35,488 nt of DNA from Singulisphaera sp. GP187 (GCA_945871445.1 CAMBWI010000022.1:1-35488), one strand, 5' to 3'; positions 8,623 to 18,077 are shown, counted from the stretch's first letter. The notes: generated by a model not told the origin, from the letters alone. Numbers and translations are program-made.

Positions 8623-10713
8623 TTACTTCTTTCTGCCCCTTCGCGCTTTCGATCCAGGTGAACCTGGTGGTGTTGATCGTTTCGGCGCTTCATCAGGGGA
8701 ATCATCGCTCACTTCGACCAAATGCTGAGTGAGCGCACGAACTCGAGCAAGTTCGTCACGCAACTTTGCCGCACGCTCGAATTGCAATTCTGTAGCGGCT
8801 TCAAGCATTTCCGTTTCAAGTTCATCGGCAAGTTGCTCGCGTGGAATTTCACGTGGCGGTGATCGTTTGGAGTGACTGCGTCGATCGGATGCAACTTGAT
8901 CTTCGAGCGCGCGACGATTTTCTTTGATGATCGTGCGCGGCGTGATTCCATGTGCAACGTTGTGTGCCAACTGCTTTTCGCGGCGGCGATTGACTTCGTC
9001 AATCGCTCGTTGCATTTCAGGTGTCACCTTGTCCGCATAAAGAATGCAGCGCGATTCTGCATTTCGCGCAGCTCGACCCATCGTCTGGATGAGGCTTGAT
9101 TCACTGCGCAGAAATCCTTGACGATCAGCGTCCAAGATCGCCACCAACGCCACTTCAGGAAGATCGAGCCCTTCGCGCAAAAGATTGACGCCTACCAAGA
9201 CGTCAAAAAGTCCCTCACGCAGATCGCGCAAAATTTCCAACCGTTCAAGCGTCTCAATGTCACTATGCAAATATCGAACACGAACTCCTTGTTCATGCAT
9301 GAAATTAGTCAATTCTTCGCAGAGTCGCTTGGTCAATGCTGTCACGAGCGTTCGTTGCTTTTTCTGCGCGAGAGGTCGAATTTGCTCAAGAAGATCTGGA
9401 ATCTGCCCACGCGCGCCGCGAACTTCCACTGGCGGATCGACCAAACCCGTCGGGCGAATGATTTGCTCCGCAATAATTCCTTCAGACTTTTCCAATTCAA
9501 ACGCTGCGGGAGTTGCGCTGACAAAGATGCACTGAGGAATGATTCCTTCCCATTCTGCAAATGTCAGTGGTCGATTATCAAGCGCGCTCGGCAAACGAAA
9601 ACCATGTTCAATTAATGTCTCTTTGCGTCGCCGATCGCCGAAGTACATCCCACGAATTTGCGGAACTGCGACATGGCTCTCATCAACGAAGATCAACCAA
9701 TCATCTGGCGTGCGACCAGGGATTCGTCTGAAATAGTCAAGCAAGCAATAACTTCTCGATCCTGCAGCACGGCCTTCCATATGGCGGGAATAATTTTCAA
9801 TCCCAGGGCAGACTCCAGTCTCGGTGAGCATCTCAAGATCCCATCTTGTTCGGCCGAGTAGTCGCTGAGCCTCAAGCAGTTTTCCCTCTGATTGCAGCGC
9901 CAAAACTTGCTCGTTCATTTCTGTGCGGATGGACGCAACTGCTCGAGTCATCTGATCCTCCGGCATCATGTAATGCACAGCTGGAAAGACGAAAACACGT
10001 TCATCCGTGCCAAGAATTTCACCCGTCAGCGAATCGAAGCGCTCAATCCGTTCGACGTTATCCCCAAAGAATTCGAATCGAATCGCATACTTTTCATATG
10101 CAGGCCAAACTTCAATGCATTCACCTCGTACTCGATAACAACCGCGCTCTGGAGCAACATCGTTGCGTCGATATTGCATCGCATACAAAGACATTAGAAA
10201 TCCGCGACGATCCATCGGCTCTCCGCGTGTGACAAGCGTGGTCTTGTTGGCGTATTCCTCTGGCGAACCCAATCCATAAATACAAGAAACGCTTGCGATG
10301 ACAATCGTGTCGGATCGATGCAACAACTGACTCGTCGCAGCCAATCGCAGACGGTCGAGATCCGCATTGCGCGAAGCATCTTTCTCGATAAAAATATCTC
10401 GCTGAGGAATGTACGCCTCTGGTTGGTAATAGTCGTAGTACGAGACGAAGTAAGAGACTGCATTGTCAGGAAAAAGCGCCTTGATCTCTTCGTATAACTG
10501 AGCAGCAAGCGTTTTATTGTGACTCATGATCAGCGCAGGTCGCTGAGTTTGCGCGATGACATTTGCCATCGTGAAAGTTTTTCCAGTTCCCGTCGCACCC
10601 ATGAGAGTTTGAAAGCGTCGTCCATCGCGCAGCCCGTCGCAGAGTTGAGTGATCGCCCGCGGTTGATCGCCCGCAGGTTCGTAAGGTGATTTCAGTCGGA
10701 AGGGGATATGCAT
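8623..10713 (-). CDS. uvrB: Excinuclease ABC subunit UvrB
   Basis: DNA damage-verifying helicase-like subunit of nucleotide excision repair; it acts with UvrA and UvrC, neither of which is in the window. At 696 aa it has the normal length. It begins FRLKSPYEPAGDQPRAI, a UvrB hallmark. Walker A GATGTGKT is at about 39-46, the tyrosine-rich beta-hairpin (SYYDYYQPEAYIP) near 92-104, then DESHV (motif II), SATP (motif III), REGLDLPEV and QTMGRAARN (motif VI). The C-terminal UVR domain (LADELETEMLEAATELQFERAAKLRDE; quoted in parts: ELETEMLEAA, FERAAKLRDE) binds UvrC. A basic, proline-rich tail ending GSKARRGRKK follows. The start at 10713 matches the family; its upstream purine run GAAGAA is a weak ribosome site. 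Confidence 0.98.
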   Translation of the reverse strand: MHIPFRLKSPYEPAGDQPRAITQLCDGLRDGRRFQTLMGATGTGKTFTMANVIAQTQRPALIMSHNKTLAAQLYEEIKALFPDNAVSYFVSYYDYYQPEAYIPQRDIFIEKDASRNADLDRLRLAATSQLLHRSDTIVIASVSCIYGLGSPEEYANKTTLVTRGEPMDRRGFLMSLYAMQYRRNDVAPERGCYRVRGECIEVWPAYEKYAIRFEFFGDNVERIERFDSLTGEILGTDERVFVFPAVHYMMPEDQMTRAVASIRTEMNEQVLALQSEGKLLEAQRLLGRTRWDLEMLTETGVCPGIENYSRHMEGRAAGSRSYCLLDYFRRIPGRTPDDWLIFVDESHVAVPQIRGMYFGDRRRKETLIEHGFRLPSALDNRPLTFAEWEGIIPQCIFVSATPAAFELEKSEGIIAEQIIRPTGLVDPPVEVRGARGQIPDLLEQIRPLAQKKQRTLVTALTKRLCEELTNFMHEQGVRVRYLHSDIETLERLEILRDLREGLFDVLVGVNLLREGLDLPEVALVAILDADRQGFLRSESSLIQTMGRAARNAESRCILYADKVTPEMQRAIDEVNRRREKQLAHNVAHGITPRTIIKENRRALEDQVASDRRSHSKRSPPREIPREQLADELETEMLEAATELQFERAAKLRDELARVRALTQHLVEVSDDSPDEAPKRSTPPGSPGSKARRGRKK

Positions 10714-10746
10714 AAGTGAACTACGAATTCTTCTTGCAGTGAAAGC

Positions 10747-13347
10747 CTAGCCCTTTGCTCCGCCAAGAAGTTCCCGCGGAGAACGCCGAGTCAAGCTGCG
10801 AACCGCTGGAGCTGCGGCGAGGATTGCAGCGACTGAAGCGGCGACAAACCCGCCAAGAACGACATCGATGGGTATTTTCAGCGAGAGTTCAAGGCCTGCC
10901 ATATCGCGATAACACCGAGTTCCCATCCACGCCAAATAAATTCCAAAAACACTGCCAGTGATTCCCGCAGTGATGCCGATCAGCAGCGATTCGCTCAGGA
11001 TCAGCCTGCTGACCAGCCCGCGACTTGCTCCGACAGCTTCCAGAACTCCCAATTCGAATGATCGAGTTGCAATTCCGGCCGCAATCACTCCGCCTGCTGC
11101 CAGAGATGCCAATGTCATCGCACCAAGTGCAACGAATGTGCTGACTGTCAACATAACTCCTCCGATGCGAAGAATCTCCTTTCGTATCGCCCGACCGCTC
11201 GCAAAGACCGCGCCCGGAGATGCGGCTTCGACTGCATTTGCAAGTTGCTCTTCATCAATTGTCGTCACATCTTCTGCAATTCCCATCTGTACAAGAAATG
11301 CCTCGCGTGTACCAAAGTATTTTGAGACGCCACTAAAATCCATAAAGACGCAACTCACTGCGTGTTCCATATACATACTTTGAATGCCGAAGAATTGTGT
11401 GGCAACATCCAACCCCGCCGCACCGACAACTCCAACGACTTCGAATGAGTGATGATCTGACTCGCTTCCAAGTTCGATCCAAGTTCCAGGTCCGATTCCG
11501 CGAGCAGTCAAAAATTCTTCTGCGACAAGAATCGCATCGCCATCACGCAATCGCTTGGCCGCATATGTTGGATCTCCTTTGATCCATTCCAATCGATTCA
11601 TTTGAAGAAACGGCTCAGAATCGAATCCGATACAAACCACATTTGGTGTTGAGAGTCCATCCAATCCCAGAACTTGTTGACCAATGATTTTCAGCGGGAG
11701 ATATCCAACCGCAGCAGCGGAGGTCACTCCAGAAAGTGATCGCAATCGATTCGTTTCCGCAGCGGAGAATCCAGTTGATTTAAAGACAAATGCATCGCCA
11801 AATCGAATGCGTTCGCTGATGTCATTGAGTATCGCACTACCGTTGGTCCATGTACTGACCAGTACCGATACGCCCACCATCAATGCACCAGCGACGAGTC
11901 CAAATCTCCATGGATTCGAAGCAAGTGATCCAGACAAGAGCCCTTTGGGAATGCGCAGAAAACTTTCCATCAAAGGAGAAAGAACTCGGCCCACGATCCA
12001 TAGAGTCGGAACCGACAATACGAAAAACGCAATGTGCAATAAAGGAAGACCTCCCAAGACATACCCCCAGAATCGCGACTCTTGATCTGGAATTGTGAGT
12101 AATGCAAGCTGAATTGCAATGCAGCCGATTCCGCACACACCTGCGATCCAGATACCTCTCACTGATGCAGCACTCAAGTGCGTACCAAGTGCGCGAAGAA
12201 CTGAAACTCGTGATGCTTTCCATGCTGGCCACATCGCACCAATGATTCCTGCTGCAGTCGAGCCGACTATCGCGAGTGCAATTCCAGTCCACGACACCGA
12301 GAGTCCAGCAGGCAACATTTCTCGGTAATACTCCGTCGCAATCCAAATCGTCGCAATTCCCAGCGGAATTCCAGCAGCGCCAGAGAGCAGGCAAAGAGAA
12401 GCGCCTGCGAGCAATTGTCCGCAAAAGAGTTGCGCGCGAGAAGCGCCAATGCAACGTGCCATCGCAAACATCCGTTGTTGCTCGCCAATTGCAGTGGTCA
12501 TAGCAGTTGCAACGATGAATGAGCAACAGAGGAAACCCAGCATCGTTGCAACAGCGAGCGCAATCTCACTTCCGCGCTCGGGTCGATCAAGTCCGCTTGT
12601 CGCAAGTTCTATGTTTTCTAGCCTCAAGGGCAGTGCAATCTTTGGAGCATTCGTTTTCACCCACTCATTCGTATCTACACCTTTTTTCAGAACAATCGAG
12701 ATGACTGAAACGTCACCGTCTCTATCGTTTACAGCCGAAAGCACTTGTCGAGAAAGATGACCCTTTGGCCGTTGAAGTGCGCCGAGTGTTGGTCGTTCCA
12801 TCACTCCAGTCACAGTCAGTTGCAAAGAATCGCCAAAGTAAATGACGGATAAAACAGTTCCAGGTTGGGCTTTTAACAGTCCCGCGGCAAGAGGATCAAT
12901 CCCGATTTCGCTTTCAGATTCTGGCGCACGTCCAACGGTGTATTTGGTTTGATCGAACGCACGATCGAGGGCAAGATCAGTTCCGCGGCACTGCAGAGTT
13001 GCACGCAATTCGCCCCCTTGCGAATCAACCGCGCCATCTGCACGCCGAACCGAAATCGAACCACTCAGCCTTCCCGCAGCAGCGACGATTTCTGGCAACG
13101 TACGAACAAGTTCAATTTCACTCGCATCAAATTCTGCTCCATGTTGGTGCACAACTCGCGCATCTGCTTCGCCGATCAATGTGCCTATGCGCGCTTCGAT
13201 ATTCACCAGCGCAGTTGTGAACGCGCAACTGATCGTGACCACAAGGGTCGACGCAAGTGCGACGGACACTCCGACGAGAATCGTGCGGCTAGGCCGTCCG
13301 AGCAAGCTCAGACGAGCGATGTGCCAACTGGGAGGGATCGAGTCCAT
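10747..13347 (-). CDS. FtsX/MacB-type ABC transporter permease
   Basis: Inner-membrane permease (about 866 aa) of a type VII-like ABC system; relatives extrude lipoproteins or drive extracytoplasmic work rather than transport small solutes. It begins [20 protein letters not shown], the usual pre-TM1 segment, and has about ten hydrophobic segments in two FtsX-like halves. These include TM clusters around residues 270-370 and 740-860, with large extracytoplasmic parts between. The ATG at 13347 is preferred; a TTG at 13356 is in frame but only 3 nt from the GGAG. The gene begins 59 nt inside the end of the ATPase gene, in another frame, and lies 33 nt from uvrB. The pairing with the ATPase is clear; the substrate is not. 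Confidence 0.87.
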   Translation of the reverse strand: MDSIPPSWHIARLSLLGRPSRTILVGVSVALASTLVVTISCAFTTALVNIEARIGTLIGEADARVVHQHGAEFDASEIELVRTLPEIVAAAGRLSGSISVRRADGAVDSQGGELRATLQCRGTDLALDRAFDQTKYTVGRAPESESEIGIDPLAAGLLKAQPGTVLSVIYFGDSLQLTVTGVMERPTLGALQRPKGHLSRQVLSAVNDRDGDVSVISIVLKKGVDTNEWVKTNAPKIALPLRLENIELATSGLDRPERGSEIALAVATMLGFLCCSFIVATAMTTAIGEQQRMFAMARCIGASRAQLFCGQLLAGASLCLLSGAAGIPLGIATIWIATEYYREMLPAGLSVSWTGIALAIVGSTAAGIIGAMWPAWKASRVSVLRALGTHLSAASVRGIWIAGVCGIGCIAIQLALLTIPDQESRFWGYVLGGLPLLHIAFFVLSVPTLWIVGRVLSPLMESFLRIPKGLLSGSLASNPWRFGLVAGALMVGVSVLVSTWTNGSAILNDISERIRFGDAFVFKSTGFSAAETNRLRSLSGVTSAAAVGYLPLKIIGQQVLGLDGLSTPNVVCIGFDSEPFLQMNRLEWIKGDPTYAAKRLRDGDAILVAEEFLTARGIGPGTWIELGSESDHHSFEVVGVVGAAGLDVATQFFGIQSMYMEHAVSCVFMDFSGVSKYFGTREAFLVQMGIAEDVTTIDEEQLANAVEAASPGAVFASGRAIRKEILRIGGVMLTVSTFVALGAMTLASLAAGGVIAAGIATRSFELGVLEAVGASRGLVSRLILSESLLIGITAGITGSVFGIYLAWMGTRCYRDMAGLELSLKIPIDVVLGGFVAASVAAILAAAPAVRSLTRRSPRELLGGAKG

Positions 13348-14128
13348 GGCTTTCAAATTCTCCGGCGACGCGGCCGTCTTTCAAAATGAATGTTCGCTGA
13401 CAATGAGAGGCGGCGATCGCCTCATGAGTCACCATCAATACGATCATTTTCCGCTGTGCTGCAGTCTCTTCTAGCAATCGCCAGAGTGCGGCACTGCTGG
13501 TCGAGTCCAGATTTCCTGTTGGCTCATCAGCAAGAATGACAGGGGGTGCGAAAAACAATGCGCGAGCGATCGCAACACGCTGTTGTTCGCCGCCAGAGAG
13601 AGCTTCTGGCCTGTGATGGAGCCTGTCGCTCAATCCAAGTTCGCCAAGTATTTCTCGACCTCGCGCTTCAAGTTCCTTCGTCGGTCGTCCATCAAGAACT
13701 CCAGGCAGAATTGTGTTTGCAAGCGCATCGAGCGTTGGCAATAAATTGTATTGCTGAAAAATCACGCCGATCTCTCGTCGGCGATACTTCACAAGTTCAC
13801 TTTCTTTCATTGAATGAACAGCAGAACCACCAACAATAATTTCGCCCGTATCTGGGCGATCCAATCCTGCCAACAAATGCAGCAGAGTGCTCTTGCCACT
13901 TCCAGAACGCCCCATCACTGCATAAAAGCCAGGTTCTTGAATTTCTAGTTCAACTCCTCGGAGCGCTTCGACGACACGACCGCTGGATTTCAATTCAGAT
14001 TTCGATGACGATTTCCCTGCCGTTTTACTCGCAGAAACAGAACCTTCAACTGAGTAGGTCTTTCGCACTCCACGAATAGAAATCGCCGCGTCAGCCAACG
14101 GGGTGCTTTGCGTCATAGGTGGATGCAT
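13289..14128 (-). CDS. ABC transporter ATP-binding protein, LolD/MacB family
   Basis: Cytoplasmic ATPase (279 aa) energising the overlapping FtsX-type permease. Walker A GRSGSGKS is at about 73-80, followed by the Q-loop [12 protein letters not shown], signature [16 protein letters not shown], Walker [14 protein letters not shown] and H-loop VTHE. LolD/MacB traits such as the FQQ..LLP motif and TGNLDS are clear. Odd: between the first strand (VRKTYSVEG) and the next conserved segment ([10 protein letters not shown]) there is a Ser/Lys-rich insertion of about 20 residues. The start at 14128 lies 38 nt inside gcvH; a second ATG at 14116 is possible. The order gcvH-ATPase-permease suggests one transcript, although no functional link to glycine cleavage is known. 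Confidence 0.92.
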   Translation of the reverse strand: MHPPMTQSTPLADAAISIRGVRKTYSVEGSVSASKTAGKSSSKSELKSSGRVVEALRGVELEIQEPGFYAVMGRSGSGKSTLLHLLAGLDRPDTGEIIVGGSAVHSMKESELVKYRRREIGVIFQQYNLLPTLDALANTILPGVLDGRPTKELEARGREILGELGLSDRLHHRPEALSGGEQQRVAIARALFFAPPVILADEPTGNLDSTSSAALWRLLEETAAQRKMIVLMVTHEAIAASHCQRTFILKDGRVAGEFESHGLDPSQLAHRSSELARTA

Positions 14129-14474
14129 CCATCAAACCGCCAAGTTTTCCAGCATCCGCAGCGTGCATCTTGACCAACCATCCTTTGCCAAATGGATCGC
14201 TATTGACAAGTGAAGGATCCTTCACCACTTCGGTGTTCACTTCGACGATCGATCCAGAAAGCACGCTATAGATATCGCTCGTGGTCTTGACACTTTCGAC
14301 TTCCCCCAAGCTTGCTCCAGATTCGATTGTTGTTCCAGTTGGTTTCATCTGAACATAGGTGACATCTGTCAGTTCATTCGCAGCGAATTGAGTGATTCCG
14401 ACCACGATGGTCTCTCCTTCGACTCGAAACCATTCGTGCGACTCGGTGAATTTGCAGTTTGCAGGACTTGCCAT
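14091..14474 (-). CDS. gcvH: Glycine cleavage system H protein
   Basis: Lipoyl carrier that shuttles the aminomethyl group between the P, T and L proteins of glycine cleavage; 127 aa, normal length. The lipoylation site is in GEVESVKTTSDIYS (the lysine after ESV), and the C-terminal segment GWLVKM is typical. AGGAG lies 6 nt upstream of the ATG at 14474. gcvT and gcvP are not adjacent, which is unusual but common enough in organisms with scattered gcv genes; the H protein can also serve as a lipoate donor. Its 3' end overlaps the ABC ATPase start by 38 nt. Confidence 0.97.
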   Translation of the reverse strand: MASPANCKFTESHEWFRVEGETIVVGITQFAANELTDVTYVQMKPTGTTIESGASLGEVESVKTTSDIYSVLSGSIVEVNTEVVKDPSLVNSDPFGKGWLVKMHAADAGKLGGLMDASTYDAKHPVG

Positions 14475-14493
14475 GTCTTTCTCCTAATATGGG

Positions 14494-14513
14494 GGTGGCG
14501 GATCATAGCCACC
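14494..14513. promoter_or_regulatory. Small inverted repeat in the gcvH / TIM-barrel divergent gap
   Basis: GGTGGC (14494-14499) and GCCACC (14508-14513) form a 6-bp inverted repeat with an 8-nt centre, 19 nt upstream of the gcvH start, within the 77-nt divergent intergenic region. It could be an operator or a 5'-leader hairpin; the short arms make chance possible. Confidence 0.3.
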
Positions 14514-14551
14514 TGTTATCCTCTGCGTGTCGACTTGCTTGAGTTTCAATT

Positions 14552-15343
14552 ATGAGTAACCAGATTCTTTTATCCCTCTCAGGCTCATGCCTCCTTCAGC
14601 CCATTCCTCGAAAGGGGACGAAGTTGAATTTGTTGGATATGCCTCAATTTGTGGCGGAAGAATTGGAACTTCGCGGATTGAATCTGCCAGTGGAAATGAT
14701 TCGCGGTCAAAATGCCACAACGCTAGAAAAATTGCGCGATCAGGCAGATCGTGTTCACTGTCCGTGCTTGATTCTGTATCAAGACGAACCGCTTGATTTT
14801 CACGGCAATCCAGAAGCTGCGACCGCTTCACTCAAAACTCTCGGGCGAGCGGCGAAAATGCTTGGGTGTAGCGAATTGGCTGTGCGAGTCAATTGCCCAC
14901 GCGAAAGCATTCTGTCTGTATCCGCGGCAATGAAAAGTGCAGTCGCTGTGATTCAGCAATTTGAAGTTAACCTGTTGATTCGACCTTCGGTGAATCCTGT
15001 CGATTCTCCAGAAGTCATTATGGATCTGGTCAAAGGCATTGGCGGATTTCATATCAGCGCTATGCCGAGTTTTGCAAATGCGCACGCAACTGGAAACGGC
15101 ATCGAAACATTGCGAAAACTTGCGCCATATTCAGCTGCAATTGAAGTCACCATCGCAGGATTCAACAAAGAAGGCATACACATTGGCTTGAATCTCGAGG
15201 AGTACATTGAATCACTTTTGAATTTGGGTTATCTCAACAAACTTTCGATTGACTGGTGCGGAACAACCAATTGGGTTCAAGGAATTCAAAAGGCTCGTGA
15301 ACGATTGATGGAGTTGATGGGACGAGAGGATCCTGTCGCATGA
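14552..15343 (+). CDS. Xylose isomerase-like TIM-barrel protein (sugar phosphate isomerase/epimerase family)
   Basis: Cytoplasmic 263-residue TIM-barrel protein. The pattern of short hydrophobic strands followed by helices fits the AP-endonuclease-2/xylose-isomerase-like fold: VHCPCLILYQD, ELAVRVNCPRES, QFEVNLLIRPS, GIGGFHISAMPSFANA, AAIEVTIAGFN and KLSIDWCGTTN. Possible metal ligands are scattered Glu, His and Asp residues in these strands, but I cannot place a full Glu-Asp-His-Glu set, so the activity is uncertain. No good ribosome site precedes the ATG. The stop overlaps the cmk start (ATGA at 15340), so the two are translationally coupled. The substrate is unknown. Confidence 0.7.
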   Translation: MSNQILLSLSGSCLLQPIPRKGTKLNLLDMPQFVAEELELRGLNLPVEMIRGQNATTLEKLRDQADRVHCPCLILYQDEPLDFHGNPEAATASLKTLGRAAKMLGCSELAVRVNCPRESILSVSAAMKSAVAVIQQFEVNLLIRPSVNPVDSPEVIMDLVKGIGGFHISAMPSFANAHATGNGIETLRKLAPYSAAIEVTIAGFNKEGIHIGLNLEEYIESLLNLGYLNKLSIDWCGTTNWVQGIQKARERLMELMGREDPVA

Positions 15344-16053
15344 TGCCGCCGATCATCGTCACAATCGATGGTCCCGCAGGCACTGGCAAGTCTTCTGCCG
15401 CATCGCATTTGGCAGACCGGCTTGGATTTGACATGTTGGATACAGGTGCGATGTATCGCGCTGTCGCTTTACTTGCAGTGGAACAACAGATTGATCCGCA
15501 TCATGAATCTGCCCTTGCTGTTGCGATGGATCGTGCGACTTTGCAAGTGGATTTTTCTTCTCGTCCTCCAACCATTTTCTTGGACAAGCGAGATGTGCGC
15601 GATCGCATACGCGACTCAGATGTCACGAGCATCGTTTCGCTTGTCGCATCGCATCATGAAGTTCGTGTGCGACTTGTGAATGCTCAAAGGCAAGTGGCAT
15701 TGCAGCATGAACGATTGGTGACGGAAGGCAGAGATCAGGGAAGTGTGGTTTTCCCAAATGCAACTGTTCGTGTTTGGCTCGATGCCCGCCCCGAAGTTCG
15801 CGCATTTCGTCGCACCGAAGAATTGCGTGCGCGCGGACAACTCGTGGATGAAAAGCGCGTGCTTGCTGAGATCATCGAACGAGATGCTTCCGATCGTGGT
15901 CGATCTGAAGGTCCATTGCAACAACCAATCGGTTCTGTATCGATTGATACCAGCGAACTTTCATTCCAAGAAGTCGTGCAAGAACTTGAACGTCTGGTCC
16001 GCGCCAAATTGCACAATTCAAATGTCGGCTGTGGTTGCGGGGGCCGTGCGTGA
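15340..16053 (+). CDS. cmk: Cytidylate kinase
   Basis: Phosphorylates CMP and dCMP with ATP in pyrimidine nucleotide salvage. It has 237 aa, normal for the family. The P-loop is DGPAGTGKSSAASHLA near the start, then LDTGAMYRAVALLA, the CMP-binding EGRDQGSVVFPNA (most relatives have GRDIGTVVFP) and the lid region RRTEELRARGQ with SDRGRSEGPL. The ATG at 15340 overlaps the previous stop; a second ATG directly follows. The final ten residues contain a cysteine-glycine patch (VGCGCGGRA) just where plsC begins. The cmk-plsC order is common in planctomycetes and clostridia. Confidence 0.96.
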   Translation: MMPPIIVTIDGPAGTGKSSAASHLADRLGFDMLDTGAMYRAVALLAVEQQIDPHHESALAVAMDRATLQVDFSSRPPTIFLDKRDVRDRIRDSDVTSIVSLVASHHEVRVRLVNAQRQVALQHERLVTEGRDQGSVVFPNATVRVWLDARPEVRAFRRTEELRARGQLVDEKRVLAEIIERDASDRGRSEGPLQQPIGSVSIDTSELSFQEVVQELERLVRAKLHNSNVGCGCGGRA

Positions 16054-16781
16054 GAAACTCCTTCGCCCACCGGCGCCGGGCGCCGGGCGCGGGCTTTGCG
16101 AAGACAGCATTCTGGGATGCGTGTTCGCAAGTCTGCCAAAGCGCATTGTCTTGGCGATATCGTTTTCGAGTCGAAGGTGCGCATCATGTTCCTCGTCACG
16201 GGCCTGTCATTTTTATCGCAAATCACCAGTCATATTTGGATCCAATGATTCACGGCCTTGCGGTCGGTGATCGAGTTGCACGACCAATGGCAAAAGAAGA
16301 ACTTTTTCGCAATCCCATTTTCGGTGCGCTTCTCAGAGCTCTCAACTGCATTTCAGTTCGTTCGGATGGTGGAAATCGCGATGCCGTGCGGACAGCGCTC
16401 GAAGAACTTGCTGCAGGACGTGCAATCATGATCTATCCCGAAGGCTCTCGATCTCCCGATGGGTCGGTGAAAGAATTTCGTCGAGGTGTTGAATTGCTCG
16501 CGCGAAAATCTGGCGCTCCGATCGTGCCAATGGCAATCGACGGTGCCTTCGATGTCTGGCCGACGGGATCGAAAATACCGCGTTTTCAAGGGCGAATTTG
16601 GGCGACGATTGGTCCCGTCATTTCGCCAACAGAATCTGCAAAACTATTCGCCGATGCCCCCGCAGGTCTGGAAGAAATTCGCAGACAAATCATAGAACTC
16701 ATGTGCCAGTGTCGAATGCGCCTTCGCAATCATTCTGGAGGGGTATACCCAGCGATTGGACCTGCAGATGAACAAGCCTGA
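16050..16781 (+). CDS. plsC: 1-acyl-sn-glycerol-3-phosphate acyltransferase (PlsC family)
   Basis: Membrane-associated enzyme acylating lysophosphatidic acid to phosphatidic acid in phospholipid synthesis; about 243 aa. The catalytic HX4D motif is in IANHQSYLDP, the glycerol-phosphate-binding motif in IYPEGSRSPDG, and IVPMAIDGAFD is a further conserved block. The GTG at 16050 overlaps the cmk stop as GTGA; a TTG at 16035 is also in frame but less likely. The first 35 codons cross a very GC-rich stretch (16067-16095, repeated GCGCCGG) coding for an arginine/glycine-rich, poorly conserved N-terminus. The 3' end overlaps the following gene by 14 nt. Confidence 0.93.
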   Translation: MRNSFAHRRRAPGAGFAKTAFWDACSQVCQSALSWRYRFRVEGAHHVPRHGPVIFIANHQSYLDPMIHGLAVGDRVARPMAKEELFRNPIFGALLRALNCISVRSDGGNRDAVRTALEELAAGRAIMIYPEGSRSPDGSVKEFRRGVELLARKSGAPIVPMAIDGAFDVWPTGSKIPRFQGRIWATIGPVISPTESAKLFADAPAGLEEIRRQIIELMCQCRMRLRNHSGGVYPAIGPADEQA

Positions 16782-18018
16782 ATCCGATTCACAAGAGAGT
16801 TCTTCTCGATTGCCAGCCTGCTCTGCGCGCGAAGCAGCTGTTGCTGTTGCACGATTGATCATCGAGCGTGGATTTATCGCATACCTCGCAGGAGGGTGCG
16901 TACGCGACGAAATTCTCGGGCTTTCACCAACAGATTTTGACATCGCCACAAGCGCTCCGCCAGATGAAATCATCAAGATTTTTCGGGGCGTTCGCGGAGT
17001 CGGCGAGGCATTTGGTGTGATGTTGGTTCATTGGAAAGGGCGCATAATCGAAGTCGCAACTTTCCGAAGCGACGGCGAGTATCACGACGGTCGTCGTCCA
17101 AGTGACGTTCGATTTGCAAATGCAAACGAGGATGCGCAACGTCGCGATTTCACTATCAACGGTCTTTTTCGCCATCCACTGACTGGCGAGGTTGTGGATT
17201 TCGTCGATGGTCAAAAAGATTTATCCAATCGAATTCTTCGTGCGATCGGTGATCCATCGGCTCGGTTGCGCGAAGATCGCTTGCGTACTTTGCGAGCAGT
17301 ACGCTTTGCTGCACGATTTGAAATGACGGTAGATTCTGCGACAGAACAGGCAATTTGCGATGCCGCTCGCGATTTATGCGGTGTCAGTCGAGAGCGAATT
17401 GGAGGCGAATTCCGGAGAATGTTTTCGCATCCAACACGCTTGCGAGCAGTCCAACTCATCGAACAATGGGGACTTGATGCGCCTGCGCTGAACGAATCGA
17501 ATTCGATCGGATCGTGCGCACGTATTGCTGGTTTGCCTCGTGAAGTTTCATTCGCAACTGTTTTGGCTGCATGGAGACTTGATCGAGCAACTCGCTCTCC
17601 AGATCATACATCACAGGTATGGAGAGAATCGCTCAATCTATCTGGGATTGAATCCAAGGAGATGATGGAGATTCTTGAGATCGTCTCCACCCTTGGCTCG
17701 CAGTGGGACAATTTGCCAAAGTCTGCCCGCAAACGCCTTGCATCGCGAAGTGCATTTTCTTCCGCTTTGAAAGTTTTGTTTGGAGTGGCGCCCGACAGGG
17801 TCCGTGGCATTCAGAAAACTGTCGAACACCTGGCAAATGAAAGTGGCGGCTTAGCTCCACAACCATTGGTGAGCGGATCCGACTTGATCGCATTGGGCTT
17901 CGAGCCCGGTCCTCGATTCAAAGTGCTTCTGGACCGAACCTATGACTGTCAATTGGAGGGTGAAATCACCTCCAAAGAACAAGCGATCGCATTTGCACAT
18001 CAAGAATGGAAGCGGTGA
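16768..18018 (+). CDS. CCA-adding / poly(A) polymerase family nucleotidyltransferase
   Basis: Class II nucleotidyltransferase adding CCA (or A residues) to RNA 3' ends. Motifs in order: LAGGCVRDEILG with the metal-binding TDFDIATSA, RRDFTINGLFRHPLTGEVVDFVDG (quoted in parts: RRDFTINGL, VVDFVDGQKDL), LREDRLRTLRAVRFAARF and the RNA-binding ERIGGEFRRMF. The remaining 170 residues are helical and divergent. The ATG at 16768 gives 416 aa and overlaps plsC by 14 nt; a TTG at 16756 is nearer to a GGAGG and cannot be excluded. CCA-adding versus poly(A)-adding cannot be decided by eye. The gene ends the 14552-18018 run; a 94-nt gap with a promoter follows. Confidence 0.9.
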   Translation: MNKPESDSQESSSRLPACSAREAAVAVARLIIERGFIAYLAGGCVRDEILGLSPTDFDIATSAPPDEIIKIFRGVRGVGEAFGVMLVHWKGRIIEVATFRSDGEYHDGRRPSDVRFANANEDAQRRDFTINGLFRHPLTGEVVDFVDGQKDLSNRILRAIGDPSARLREDRLRTLRAVRFAARFEMTVDSATEQAICDAARDLCGVSRERIGGEFRRMFSHPTRLRAVQLIEQWGLDAPALNESNSIGSCARIAGLPREVSFATVLAAWRLDRATRSPDHTSQVWRESLNLSGIESKEMMEILEIVSTLGSQWDNLPKSARKRLASRSAFSSALKVLFGVAPDRVRGIQKTVEHLANESGGLAPQPLVSGSDLIALGFEPGPRFKVLLDRTYDCQLEGEITSKEQAIAFAHQEWKR

Positions 18019-18077
18019 ACCGCATTTTCAGTTTAAGGAATCTTGACACAGCCTATTAGGCAGATCTTTAACAACAG

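Noticed and set aside
8028-8705. Minus-strand open frames through the repeat region with AAVSAAVS and PLFLPLFRPLF peptides
   Set aside because: They are products of the 11-12-bp DNA repeat, run into both flanking real genes and have no start context; the mixed 11/12-bp period does not preserve a frame.
13348-13356. TTG start for the FtsX-type permease, three codons longer
   Set aside because: Only 3 nt separate it from the GGAG, and ATG 13347 has a fuller start context.
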